From positions 248,001-312,000 of the forward strand of contig JAYKKM010000439.1 in assembly GCA_035772405.1 (NCBI GenBank): a stretch of 64,000 bases of DNA. Reading direction: 5' to 3'. Shown here one piece after another: positions 37,945 to 49,790 of the stretch. The translations under genes and the position numbers were made by a program. This DNA comes from Chrysogorgia sp. JL179-B06 (taxonomy: Eukaryota; Cnidaria; Anthozoa; Scleralcyonacea; Chrysogorgiidae). Within the stretch, counting starts at the first letter, position 1; every line of letters starts with the position of its first letter. The notes under the pieces are model-generated. The model saw only the letters and a list, made by a program, of their open reading frames with translations, searched no databases and was not told the origin of the DNA.

Positions 37945-40900
37945 TTAAAGTTCATCCTTTTTAAGTTCTTCTTTGGGTTCATCTTCTGTCTCATCTTCTT
38001 TGGGTTCATCTTCTGTCTCATCTTCTTTGGGTTCATCTTCTGTCTCATCTTCTTTGGGTTCATCCTCTTTCTCATCTTCTTTGATTTCATCCTCTTTCTT
38101 ATCTTCTTTGCTTTCATCCTCTTTCTCATCTTCTTTGATTTCATCTTCTTTCTCATCTTCTTTGCTTTCATCCTCTTTCTCATCTTCTTTGCTTTCATCC
38201 TCTTTCTCATCTTCTTTGCTTTCATCCTCTTTCTCATCTTCTTTGCTTTCATTGTCTTTCGTTAGATCGTCTTCTTTGCCTTCATCCTTTTCAACTTCAT
38301 TATCCTTTGTGTCATCCTCTTTCCCTTCATCTTCATCATCCTCATCCTACAAACAGGAGAGATAAATAACTTAAATAATTCTGCAGCGAAACCAAAATTA
38401 CAGCAGCAAGAATGTTTTGGTCTATTGTACAGTAAACTACTTACAAAATTCTCGGACACACTTGCTGACCAACTCACAAACTCAAATCAGATATATTAAT
38501 GAGAATTTCATACGCGATAGTACCCACACACGTTAACAGAAGATAACCAAAGTGTTGATCATTGTAAACACAATGGTTCCTTTGATAATTTCGCATGTGA
38601 TGGTGATACCCACACATTAACAGAAGATAACCAAAGTGTTAATCATTGTAAACACAATGGTTCGTGTAATATTTAGGACGACCACGATGTTATCAGTATT
38701 TTATATGCACCGTCAATAGTTAATATAGGAATATCAAAGCCAAATACCCCATATACAATATTACTGATATAGATTCTACAATGATTTGTGCTTTGCACTC
38801 GTCCGGGGCTCAGAAACATTTTTCTGAGTTTGCGTTATAGTTTGAGTAGATTTGAGTAGCAAATAATTTACTACATTGAAATAACTAAGATGCAAGTTAC
38901 ATTTAATATATTTTTTGGTTTTTAGTGTCACTCAAGATTTAAAAATTATTGTACTATACCTCTTCTTCCTCCTCTTCCTCCTCTTCTTCATCATCTTTTT
39001 TAGCACCATCCTCATCCTTAGGTTTTTTCTTTTCTTCTTCTTCTCTTTCTTTTCTTTCAATTTCCTCTTGCTCATCTTTCATTTTCTTCTCACCCACTTT
39101 AGTTTTATCAAACGTTTCTTTGGCAAACTCTTCAGCTTCACTCACAGAATCAGTGATAATAACATTATCAAAAATAGTACCAGATTTAACCTAGTGTAAT
39201 GTGAAAAAAGTGTGGCGAAATAATAGATTAAAATATCAAACCATGGCAGCTATTACCTCTTCAGTGATATACTGTAGCTGTGCAGACTAGGCTATGTTTT
39301 TAAATGAAAACACTTATACACCAAAGAAATTTTAAAGAGCGAGTGTCAACCGTCGTGCATTGCGCGTTTGTGTTTATCTTTCCGTATACGATAAAGCAGC
39401 GTTTTGAAGTGCTTCGTTGCCAACTTGACGTGGTAAATAGTTCAGAAATTCGCCTAGTCTTCTCGGAAATCCACAATCCAAATATCCACTCGGAACCTGA
39501 TTTTTTGTTTTAAACCTCGTCACTTGGTCTTGCACGCTTCGCGTCAATCAAGGCTGACATAATTCGAAACGAAAGTCAAGAAAACGTCGAAATAATTACT
39601 TTCTAATGTATGTCTTCTTTCAATAGCACTTTGTCGAGATGACGTCAGTGCCCATGTTTGTCCGCATTTACCCATAATTATTGCGGCCATAACAAAAGAA
39701 AATAGCTCATTTGCAATAATTTGGGAGTCAAATTTGGTTGGTTTGTCCATATTTTGAGCTATTAATAGCAACCGCTTACAGGCTTCAAAAAATGGCCAAC
39801 CAAGCGTGCAATGCGTCACGGTTGACACTCACTCTTTAAGTAAAATTACAATTTTTAAAGTAAAATTTTGAGACAAAATGACAAGACAGGAGGTAAAAAA
39901 TATACTAACCTGCCACAAATCAAAGCCAAGAGATCCAATATCATCATACTTATAAAGTTCAGAATCAGGTGCATAGTCAGGATTGTCAATCTCAGGATGT
40001 ACCCATTCTCCCTTGTAATCTGGGTTGTCAATCATCTTTGGTTTCCAATCACCCTGTAAGTTGAATGGCAATACAACACAATGTTATCTCTGCAGCTAAA
40101 AACATAAAGGTACAGGGTATACAGTCAACTGTCGCCTTGTGGACACCCCGCTATTAAGGACAGTTGGTAAATCCCCGGCCGAAACTACTATGAAATGTAT
40201 TGAAACAAGACGCTCTATTGAGCGTGTAGTCGCTGGGCTTATTAAAATAGTAGACTTTCACAAAGTCCTTCGTCTTTGTTTATAACGAAGGAATTTTCAA
40301 GACATTTGCGGAAATCTATTTGCGGAAGTGCGTCGACTTGAAGCAAGTCTATGTGATAAATGCTGAGGTATAACAATATGTGTGACCAGGTCTAAGAATA
40401 AGTAAATCGTCGAGCATTAACATAACATATTGATGCAACAATTTACTAGAAATTACGTCATTAGAAAATTTCTTGTTGGTAGATACGTACACAACTATAA
40501 TCAATTCGAATACAGATTAGAATAAGACTTCATTGCCTAGAAGAGACAGTTCAGTTTACAAAATTAGCAGAATGATACATATATATATATATATATAGCG
40601 AAGTCGAGTCACCAATAACAATAAAAAACTTTCTAATCTGAGCAGAGCTTGCCCTATAAAGATAGCCAGTCTGTACTCCTTTGTCTTTGACATTTTAACA
40701 ACAGTCACACATTTCAAACTGTTATGCCTTTTGGTATATTTGCTTAGTTTGTAAATACGTAACTCGTAAGGCTGCTTATACTAATTTTCTCAAGAAATAC
40801 ACATTAAATCATACACAAAACTACATATTATTTTATTGAGTTAGTTATTTCGTACTCTAAAGTATTTAATAACATTCAGTTTAATTCCGTGAGCTTGCAG

Positions 40901-43900
40901 TATGTACGTCGGTACAAATAACACATATTAGGTATTAAGACTCAACGGCATGCAGCCCTTAATACAATAATTTCAGTCTTCGATATAATATTTGTGAGCC
41001 AGCCCACTTTATCCTTCCTTTATCAATATATTTTTTTCACATGATCAAACCAAAAAGATAAAACCTGAGATTTTCCACTCCCGAGTGCCTCCACTTTGAG
41101 AAGTTTCAAATTTCTTTGATAAGTGCCAAAATTGGAATTTGACTTCAAAACGCCAAGTATATTTATTGCAAAAAACGTGCAGAGATTACGTTATTTTCAT
41201 AAAAAATCACACTGGTTAAGACATACGATATTCCCCTGTATGTATTTGTTTTCTACACTTTGAACTTCCTTCAGAATTTGCTAATCTATATTCCTTCGTA
41301 GACTATTAAGACATATATTTTGCTTACATGAAGTATGTCATTTTGTAACGTACGAAATTTGTTTCGAGATTGGAGAAAGGAGAAAAATGTCAACTGAAAC
41401 CTATAGTCGTTGTTGCCCAACGACTAATAACTCTCGCTATTACAGAATTGCAGACCCTTCATGTGGTCCACAACAAACATTTTTATTGTTCTACTCTCAT
41501 ATATTACTCTCGTTACAACGAACACCTTGGACGTATTTTTCTCTCGACACATGAAAGTGAATGACTTTTTAATTTATCGAGTGACATATTTACATATTGT
41601 TATTTGTCAGCGTAAGTACTTTGAAGATTCCGTTCGTCATCATTTCTGTCAACAAAAATTACCAACAGAAAAATATAAAGCCAGCGATAATTAGCAAAAG
41701 ATCACATTAAAGCACGCTTAGGAGGTACTTCATAACAGAATAAAACTTTGTGTAAGTTTACTGAGTTTTGTTACTTTTACAGTGAAGGAAAGAAAAGATA
41801 TTTGATAATGATTCATGTTACCGAATTGTATTTTTGGTTTTGGAATAAAACCCAACTAGTTTCTAAAATTTCGAGATATATGTAACGTTTTCTGACCTTC
41901 AGAATTCTATTAAATCTTCCTCCAGAATGCAAGAAATGATATTTTAGAGGGTCTACATTTCAAAATCTTCTGGGGGAGCATGCCACGGGACCCCCCTAAT
42001 CTGTGCCCGCCTACTTTTTAAAAGTCCCTCCTACTTGGAATCTTAACAAAAACCCTGGTTTGGTTGGTAACTTGGTGTGAAATATTGAAAAATAAAAGTG
42101 AAATAAATTCAATATGTGGAGGCAACTTTAACTGTGCAGTACTGCAACTTCAATTTTAACATCAGATGTTACTGTACAACAACAAGTTTAAATAGATTGA
42201 ATGTCAGATCTACTCAGATGATGCCAGCAACAATAATAATATGTACCTTGTATTCAGGGTTATCAATCATAGGAGGTTCCCATTCACCATCAATCTCATC
42301 ATCCCAATCTTCAGGTTGCTTTGCTTCAGGATCTGGGATATGTTGAGGTTTTTCATAATCCTTAAATAATAAATAAACATCAGACCTTGAATTTTGAGAC
42401 ATGCAAGATCACTACAGGTAACCATAAAAGTAAAAACTCTAATTCTAAACCTGGCAAAAGTGGTCTTAAACAACAGGTGGTTGTAAATGGCAGTTATGCA
42501 AACATGTATACAAAGTGGCAGTTTTAAGTTGAAAAAGTCACTCATGACAGATTAAATAAGCGTTTGAGACACTAAAAAACAGTCATTGGTGGGTGGTCAC
42601 TCATCGGTACATTTTAACTACAAACCATCCTTTGAAGAAAAAGTGGTTGTAAACAGCATGTGGTTATAAAGAGGGGGGCTGTAAAACTCAGGTTCTACTA
42701 CATATTACTTACATCTGGTTTCTTGTCTTCAGGGTCTGGGATCTTTTCCTCATCAACCCAGTCTTCTGGTTTCTTAGCAGCAGGATCTTTGATCTTTTTA
42801 GCTGCTAAAAAGTCCCAATCTTTTTCTAATTCACCACTTTCAGCTTTTTCATTATCAATTCTTACTTCATATGTGTTGTCTGCTTTGACAATCAATGTAT
42901 AAAGATGGGTCAATTCATCATCCTAAAATATAATAATAAAATAAATTTGTATTTAAAATACAGTAAATACTGTAACTTTCCAAAAGTCCAAGAATTGATG
43001 TATGACAGGTCTAAAGTGGGATTGGTTGATTAAAACAATAAAACAATAGAATCAACCACAAAGAAACTAATGTCCTAACCATAACCAATTTTGTTTCATA
43101 TTTTGTTCCATTTTAGGTATGTATCTACCACTAAAAAGTGCAACTTCAGAAAAATATGGCTATATTGACTTGAGCTGGGCTATCAACTCTATCAGACATT
43201 TAAAATAACTCTCCTTTAGCCTGCGTGGCAGATGGTTGTTTGGGGGAGGGGTTTATATTCGGGATGTGAAATACAGCGAGGCGGAAAACCTGCGAGGCGG
43301 AAAACCTTGCGAGGTGGAAAACCCACAATGAGGGGTGAGGAATTCGATGAAATATTACCCCGAGGGATGATATATCCCGATTATCATCCCAAGGGGTAAT
43401 ATTTCGACAAATTCCACGAGCAGAGGGTCAATAAATTATATATTATACAGAAACAATCTTGAATGCTGTCTTGAAACGTCTAGAAATGTCTTGTTTTTCC
43501 TCTATTGTTTACAGGCTTGTCTTGGTTTACGTGCGTGTTTTAATATTTGGTTTTTGAACATATTTGGTTTTGCGTGTGATACTAGAGTCGAATACCCCTC
43601 TTCACTGTTATACCCCTCCACAGAGTGGTTTGTTTATCTGCATTTTGAGCTATTAATAGCAGCCAGATGCTATGCTATTGGCCAATTCATATATAACAAG
43701 TACTTTGATTGGCTCTTTGCAATCATGGCCTATCAGTAGAAAGAAAATTATTAAACAGCCAATGAAAATCACAGGTTTTCAACAGAACAGGAAACATAGC
43801 AAATAGAAATAATGTTGATAATTGTGAATGATGGTGCTCAGGATTGCAACAACCAATCAGATTGCAACAAAAACCATGTTGAGCCAATCACAAATTAGAA

Positions 43901-45467
43901 CCATAAAATTATGAACTACACCCAGTACTGCATGTGTACTAACTGTAGTACAAAATTCATTGAATAGCCATTTATATACAAACTTATTATAACAAACTAG
44001 AACAAACTAAAAGGCCTGCACAGCTGAACACACATTATTTGTGGTTGCATACCTTGCATCTAATGTCTTTCTTGGTTAACAAATTCTTTCCTTTGTAGTT
44101 GAAAATAACATGCACTTTCTTCGTACCAGGTCCACAGATATCAGGTCCTACATGTTCAGTACATATTTGTTAATTACTATCAACCTCGTACCCAGGGCAT
44201 TTTGCCTCCACGGCAGAAGGTCGGCGAAAATGGCACTGGGATTGGCTGGTCCATTCTATAAATATGTGATTGGCTTGTCATAAAACTCAATTAATTCAGC
44301 CAAGTATAATTTATTCATCTAAATCTGAATGATGTCTTCAAATTTTACAGCAAATTCAAAGTGATAGCTTTTGCTAAATTGGATATATGCTTCTTTTTTT
44401 TTGTAACAGATAACCATGGATGTATGGTGGATTATTAAGCTTGTTAGCTACTTTTATGCCGACAAATGCTGACATGAACAACTTTGAAGAGCACTTAATA
44501 TTTCTCAATTATTCAGGTCAACAAAGTAGACAAAGGCAATGGAACAAAGACCACAAAAATTATCATATCTAAACACCCAGAAATTCTGGGTGTCATGTGA
44601 CCAAGCTGATCTAGGACCATTTTCGCTGACCTTCCACCGTGGAGGCAAAATGCCCTGGGAACGAGGGTGTATTACTATGTATTACAGTTTATTAAATATT
44701 GTGGTATAAATTGTAACAAAAGTTGACCAACACACAGCGAGAGTACAACTACAAAGTAAAAGTAAAACAGCTTACCAAACATTATCAAATAAGGGGACTC
44801 TCCGTGCATACCAACTTGATTTAAATCACTTCCAAAAATCTTCATAATGATAAGAAAATATATAGTTCATGAACAGGAAACTTTCTGACCACAAAATGTG
44901 ATAAAATACCTACCTTCACATAACCACCACCACAATCTATCGTCTGTTCGTGTTTAACTGTAAACTGTATCACCAATTCTTTGTCTTTGTTGGAGAAAGA
45001 CTGGTCAAATTTAGCTGATAAACCATAAAATCTAGCATCTTCGCTCGTCTGTATCCCTATAATAATATATTTAATATTACATTGCAACAATAAATCCCTG
45101 CTTTAATATTTGGAAACATTCACAGTTGAAAATATGTCTTACCTTTGTCTAAATCAGCATCGTTATAATACTTTCCAGCCGACCATTTAAACTTCCCTGC
45201 ATCGTTGCCTTTACTAGTAGAAGCAATCCAACGTTTTTCCCAGTCTGCATCTATTATGTTTGACAATAATAAGAGTAGAGTTATAACACCTGCTTCGACA
45301 CGCTTTTGTCTTGATGATTCAACGAATGTATTATAAACTGAAAATGGCATTTAAACACTCCAACTTGAACACTCCAACTTACCACCAAATGTCTCTTTGA
45401 AATAAACAGTCGATTCTACCACAGAAAATACAATAAGAACGCATGTTATAAGATAAAGAAGACCCAT
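37945..45467 (-). CDS. CALR: Calreticulin, ten coding exons, 531 aa, KDEL
   Basis: Exons on the minus strand are 45383-45467, 45143-45250, 44914-45056, 44776-44839, 44053-44147, 42713-42922, 42247-42360, 39910-40053, 38960-39190 and 37945-38346. All introns are GT-AG and the frame is kept throughout. A signal peptide ([17 protein letters not shown]) starts the protein. Both calreticulin signatures are present ([23 protein letters not shown]), with the three N-domain cysteines. Three KPEDW-type and three GEW/GDW-IDNPDY-type P-domain repeats follow, then a long acidic tail ending KDEL. It is an ER calcium-binding lectin chaperone. The tail is longer than usual (about 420 aa total is typical). 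Confidence 0.95.
37970..38252 (-). repeat. 27-bp tandem repeat encoding the acidic tail
   Basis: About ten copies of a 27-base unit encode nine residues each, KEDEKEDES, changing to an EDETEDEPK form near the C-terminus. They lie in frame in the last calreticulin exon. The other frames give artefactual Lys/Arg/Met or Ser-rich reading. Confidence 0.9.
38347..38959. other. Calreticulin intron 9: repeat pair and SINE fragment
   Basis: Two copies of a ~65-bp segment (TTAACAGAAGATAACCAAAG and neighbours) lie at about 38531-38583 and 38611-38663. A fragment at 38808-38878 matches the arms of the tRNA-like element at 53445-53660. Confidence 0.6.
39332..39839. mobile_element. TTAA MITE, copy A (calreticulin intron 8)
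   Basis: TTAAAGAGCGAGTGTCAACC at the left mirrors GGTTGACACTCACTCTTTAA at the right. TTAA at both ends fits a TTAA target duplication as made by piggyBac-type transposases. The inner parts of the arms also match copy B at 59684-60326. No coding frame. Confidence 0.8.
40054..42246. other. Calreticulin intron 7
   Basis: A large AT-rich intron with a short (TA)n tract near 40579-40597. No gene or recognisable element was identified in it. Confidence 0.6.
42923..44052. other. Calreticulin intron 5
   Basis: It contains a fragment of the 32.6-kb fold-back family (about 43219-43250), a triple GAGGCGGAAAACC repeat (43279-43322) and a short inverted repeat around ATATTACCCC/GGGGTAATAT (43351-43405). 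Confidence 0.6.
44181..44670. mobile_element. hAT-type MITE in calreticulin intron 4
   Basis: The ends are inverted (CCTCGTACCCAGGGCATTTT at the left, its near-complement at the right), with a ~50-bp match ending CCATTTTCGC-like. ATTACTAT flanks both sides (44173-44180 and 44671-44678), an 8-bp duplication as expected for hAT elements. Non-coding. Confidence 0.75.
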
Positions 45468-45551
45468 TTTTAAGCAAGAAGCAGCTTTCAAATTCTATTG
45501 CAAAGACCAAGACTTGTCATTTCCCACGTGTTTGTATATTCCTAGTTCTTG

Positions 45552-45570
45552 CGTGGTTCACTGTGATTGG
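45552..45570 (-). promoter_or_regulatory. ER stress response element (ERSE), perfect match
   Basis: On the minus strand this reads CCAAT, nine bases (CACAGTGAA), then CCACG, exactly the ERSE consensus bound by NF-Y with ATF6/XBP1-type factors. It lies about 85-105 bp upstream of the calreticulin ATG and on the same strand. ERSEs control vertebrate ER chaperone genes including calreticulin, so function here is well motivated though untested. Confidence 0.8.
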
Positions 45571-45618
45571 TTAATAAGAATACTAGCCAATGAATAGCTG
45601 ACAGAGTATTAAATTGAG

Positions 45619-45637
45619 CCAATCACAGACAACCACA
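45619..45637 (+). promoter_or_regulatory. Second ERSE-like element, one mismatch
   Basis: CCAAT, nine bases (CACAGACAA), CCACA: one mismatch to the ERSE consensus, in the opposite orientation, about 50 bp further upstream of calreticulin than the perfect copy. A further CCAAT lies between them (45585-45589). Confidence 0.55.
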
Positions 45638-46002
45638 CGTCCCAGCGTTATTACATAATTTGTTTCCGGTTAATTTATTTCAAAGCTATTTAAATATGCG
45701 GACGACAAGCTTATTAATTAATAACAGCTGCAAATAAATTCCGGTATTATTTATTTTACCCGTGTGTCATGTGAAATAACATCTTTTTGTAACATTTTGG
45801 ACAACATTTTATTTGAAAAGGAAACAGATGATTGTTTTGTCTTTTTTCACTGTATTTTTTTCATGGAAAACAAAAATAATATAATAATATACTGTTATGT
45901 ACCGTTACTATCAAAGGGCCAACCGTTTTTCGAGCATTTGAAAAACAGAAAATAGGATTGAAATTCCTTTCCGTTTTCCCAATTCCGTTTTCCCAAATGA
46001 CA

Positions 46003-46193
46003 AAATAATTTAGAAAAACCAAGACTGACAACGCAATATTTGTTTTCTGTTCTTTCAAAAACAGAAAACAGTTGCGAATTTCGTTTTCTGTTTTCCCAGA
46101 GACGCCAGCAAAAGTACTTTTTATCACACATCGTCCCCCCTGCATCTCTTTGACACAAATATTGCGTTGTGTCTTGGTTTTCCTAAATTATTT
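46003..46193. repeat. Small inverted-repeat element
   Basis: AAATAATTTAGAAAAACCAA at 46003 is mirrored at 46154-46193 with about 38 matching positions, including AACGCAATATTTG. It is surrounded by several TTTTCTGTTTT-type motifs. Probably a MITE; no target duplication found. Confidence 0.55.
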
Positions 46194-46987
46194 TTATATA
46201 CACAATATATACATGTCTATAGTCAAAACTGTATATACTGTATATTCTCACCCTTTATATCCATACTGTATATTCTCACTATTATCCATTTATTCATATG
46301 TATATAGTGTATATTCAGTGTATATAGTGTATATATATGCACTATACACACACATGGTTCGTGCTGCATTCAAGGAGTAAATAAGAAGTTTTTAAGGAGC
46401 AAAATAGCGTTTCTCAAGGGGTATTTCGGTGTTGTTCTGAATAAAACAAAATGGCGGGAAAGTCGAGCCCACAATTTATTGACCAATGAAGGTTCCTATC
46501 ACTCTACTTGATGTAACATTCGACACGTCGTATCAATTTAACGACTTTATAGCATGTTGGAGTATGTATCAACTTTATTCAGATTGACTAGTTATATAAT
46601 ATGTTGTTGCCTCGTTCTAACACTATATACTTAGTTACTTTCACTCAAACTCTCATTAATACAATATTCTGAATCAATTCGACTTTGCATAGTAAATAGC
46701 AATATACCATGCATGTACTAACGTACCTTGTCCATGTTTATTGACCAATACAACAATAACATCGTCATCTCTGGAACTTGAACTTCTACACAATTGTCTA
46801 GCCTCCGCTCCGCAGGCAACTCTGTGGCTTCTTTTTCCCTAGTCAAATAGCTTCCAAGGCTGTTTTGGCCATTTTTGACCGAGGCAGAAAAATGCGCCTA
46901 TACTTAAATAAATGTTGGTTTGTTAACATATAAAATCGCAACCAATGGTGAATTACTTTATATTCACAAAATATTAAAGATACTAAT

Positions 46988-46992
<5 letters not shown>

Positions 46993-47060
<68 letters not shown>
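46993..47060. repeat. (AT)n microsatellite
   Basis: About 34 AT dinucleotides in a row. Confidence 0.95.
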
Positions 47061-47062
<2 letters not shown>

Positions 47063-47170
47063 GTGTAGGTTTTGGTCTACGAAATGCAAAGAGTGCTCAA
47101 CAACATATAGTTAGAGCAAATAATAGATTTTCGCTTACCTCAAAACTGGTCTGCTACAACTTGTTTCATC
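47061..47170. repeat. Repeat segment shared with 57.5 kb, inverted core
   Basis: After (AT)n the sequence ACGTGTAGGTTTTGGTCTAC and ~60 following bases match 57501-57569. The next ~50 bases, between GATT and AATC, are the exact inverse of those at 57.57-57.62 kb. Confidence 0.8.
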
Positions 47171-47220
47171 TGTAAAAGAATCTTCAGGCAGTGACAATAT
47201 CGAAAGGGATGACCGCTTAT

Positions 47221-47544
47221 TTATAGGCTTTCTGCCGGAAAGTGGGGGCGTATGTGGGGGACAAAGCATGAGGTCATGGCTTTGTTTGCGTTGATTACGC
47301 GAAATTTATTACGATGACGACACTGTGAAATTATTTCCGCTCTTTTGTTGAGTAAACTATTCTTATTTTTTTCTTTTAAAATACAAAATTTTTCTTCTAA
47401 ACATAAAGTTTTGATCCTCCTGTGTACGAAATAGAATGTTTTAGAATTTGCCAATTAATACTGAAATCTTTATTGTTTTCTTTCAATGTCCAAATATATT
47501 TCGAAAGTTCGGTGTCATTTTCATGCTTTTTATGTTGAAAAGAT
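47221..47544 (-). pseudogene. Retroelement C-terminal fragment
   Basis: The minus-strand islands TKSFQHKKHENDTELSKYIW and LNKRAEIISQCRHRNKF resemble the C-terminal tail of a reverse-transcriptase protein family seen in cnidarians and other invertebrates. It abuts the end of the BEL/Pao fragment, suggesting nested or joined insertions. Assignment is by impression. Confidence 0.4.
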
Positions 47545-49790
47545 TTAGTGTGGTTGGCCAATCGCTCTTTTCTTGCACACGATGCAGAGATTAATGGTAC
47601 GCTTTACCACCGTTCGTATTTGAGGTATCCAAAATTTCTCTCTCGTCTTTGCGATGGTCAAAGATACTCCACCATGTCCAGTTTCTTCATGAAAGTTTTG
47701 CACTAGCAAATGTTCAAATTGGCCATTTCTGGGTGTGAAGATGGGGTGATATGCTTGGACTCGTCCATCTACTCTCCACAATCCTTTCTCATCTTTTCTT
47801 AATGTGACGTCGAGATCCGCTAATGGTAGACGGTCTTGAATGATTCGTATCCAAACGTGCTCCGCGTTTGTGATTTCTTCCGTGATCAGAGGTCCACCAA
47901 GACTCCCTCCATTTGCATTCTTGACAAATCTTAAGATGAACGCCGTTACCCTCAGGAGCCTATGATAAGTGTATTTGCTCAGCATGTGGTTGATTACACT
48001 TTCGTCTCGGTCAACGTTTTTCATCACCACAGTCTTGTTGACTATTGTTTCTTTTTGGGTTTTTGCAGTTTGATACACTTCTGGTTGCCTTGGCCAATTG
48101 TCTGGGTATGATAACCAGGCTGGTCCTTTGAACCACAACTCTCCGAGTTTAGATGGCGAAGCACCTCTCGTCCCCAAATCGCTTGGGTTGTCCGCAGTCG
48201 GAACGTAATGCCAATCTACTTCTCCAAGTTGCTTACTTGCTTTATCTTCTCCACACGATTTCGAACGAACACTGACCATGTTCCTCTGTTCGCCAACCAA
48301 AATAGTACCGTCACGCTGTCTACCCAGTTGTGGAATGCTCGAATTGGAACGGATTTCAGCGCCTTTCTCGTGTTGCTTTGTAACTAACTGCGACAAAGCT
48401 TTTCTGTCGAATGCATGCTCTTGACCCACGCGAGCCACTTTCGTTGAATCTCCGGTGGTAGACTTTCGTCCCAGTGTTTTTTTCAGCAAGCAAATCTCTC
48501 CGAAGATTAGTTTTGCGGTTATCAGCACTGGCGAAGTCCATCCCAAGACATCGTAGACACCATTGATGGCAGCGATGATCTTTCAGTTATGGGTTCCATG
48601 ACTTTTGTGCAAGGCTCCAAGGACACTGTCATCATGTCCTGCGACTTGTCCGATGACAATCCCAGTATCTTTGTTTCGTTTGACGTTTCGTTACCCACCA
48701 GATCTTTCGCATATGTCTGCTCCGCCACGTTGGTGTTGTCGTTCACCTCCGGTACATTGCTGTGCCACTTATGCAATTCGAACCCAGCTTCACCCATGAT
48801 CTTTGTGGCTTCGGTTTTGAATCGAATCACGTCTTCTTTCGAATCACCTCCACCTTGGATATCGTCGACATAGGTATCCTCTTTCAGCATCTGAACTGTT
48901 GCGTCCATCGTATCTTCGTATGTTTCCAAATGTTTTTCCAGCGTTGCTCCCAGGATGTATGGGCTTGATGTTGCTCCAAAGATGACGCGTGTGAATCGGT
49001 AGTTGGTTATTCTACGATCTCTTAAGTTGTCATACCACAAAATCCTGTGGGCGTCACGGTCACACTCCTGTACTCTGATTTGGAGGAATGCCTTCTTTAC
49101 GTCCCCAGTGATACAGAATCTGCGAAATCGGTTGCGAAGCAGTATATCAAAGAGCATTGGTTGCAAAGAAGGTCCCGTTTCTAAGCTGTCGTTCAACGAT
49201 GGCGTTTTGCTGTCGGGTTTGGATGAACAGTCATAGACGATGCGCAGCTTGGTTGACTGTTCTTTCTCTCTGATCACTGGTTGGTGGGGTACATAGTGGA
49301 CCACCTCCCCCGTTGGACTCTTTGGGATGGGTTCAATCACACCTTCTTTTAACTGCTCCTGCATGACGTCATCATAATCCTTGAGCTTTCCTAGTCGCTC
49401 CAGTCTTCTGGTAACGCTTTGGAGTCAACCAATTGCTTGTTTTCTGTCAAGGATACGTGATTCGGCTTCCAAGGCAATCTTGTCTCGTAGCACCCCTCGC
49501 TGTTTCGGACCAATTGATCTTTGAAAACTTGGTGTTCAAATGTTTGCTCGTCCACCGGATCAGCTGCTCCAAGGACATCCAGACTGCATAATTTCTCGAA
49601 CTCTTCCTGTCCGGTTTGCAGCAAGAACTGCTTCTCAGGCTTGTCGCTGTCTGGTGTGCCACCAAATACGGTCCAACCCAACATCGTGAATTCCGCCCCT
49701 GGGTCCCTGTCTGGATTGTGTCCCAATATTGGATGTTCACTGGTTCTGATTCGTTGGTAGTCTCCAACACCTAGCATGATGTGTGTGTAA
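47545..49790 (-). pseudogene. BEL/Pao retrotransposon fragment
   Basis: Minus-strand order: the end of the protease-associated region (LGVGDYQRIRTSEHPILG ... LGWTVFGG, from ~49780); reverse transcriptase (49364-48522) with KKAFLQI and the catalytic YVDDIQGGG; an RNase H-like/A17 region with frame changes; then the integrase zinc-binding H2C2 domain (HEETGHG ... CIVCKK) ending at 47545. The integrase core and gag are missing, and frames shift near 49380 and 48440. The combination of RT and H2C2 motifs is typical of BEL/Pao. Confidence 0.85.

Larger units (their letters stand above)
45638..47220. other. Gene-free region upstream of calreticulin
   Basis: It contains an inverted repeat pair (46003-46193), an (AT)n microsatellite (about 46993-47060) and the repeat segment 47061-47170 shared with 57.5 kb. 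The frames here are AT-repeat or inverted-repeat artefacts. Confidence 0.5.

Noticed and set aside
37938..38365. Lys/Arg/Met-rich minus-strand frame and Ser-rich plus-strand frame
   Set aside because: Both are out-of-frame readings of the 27-bp repeat; the spliced calreticulin frame through the same bases gives the acidic tail and ends KDEL.
46920..47114. Ile-Tyr repeat protein
   Set aside because: It is only a translation of the (AT)n microsatellite.
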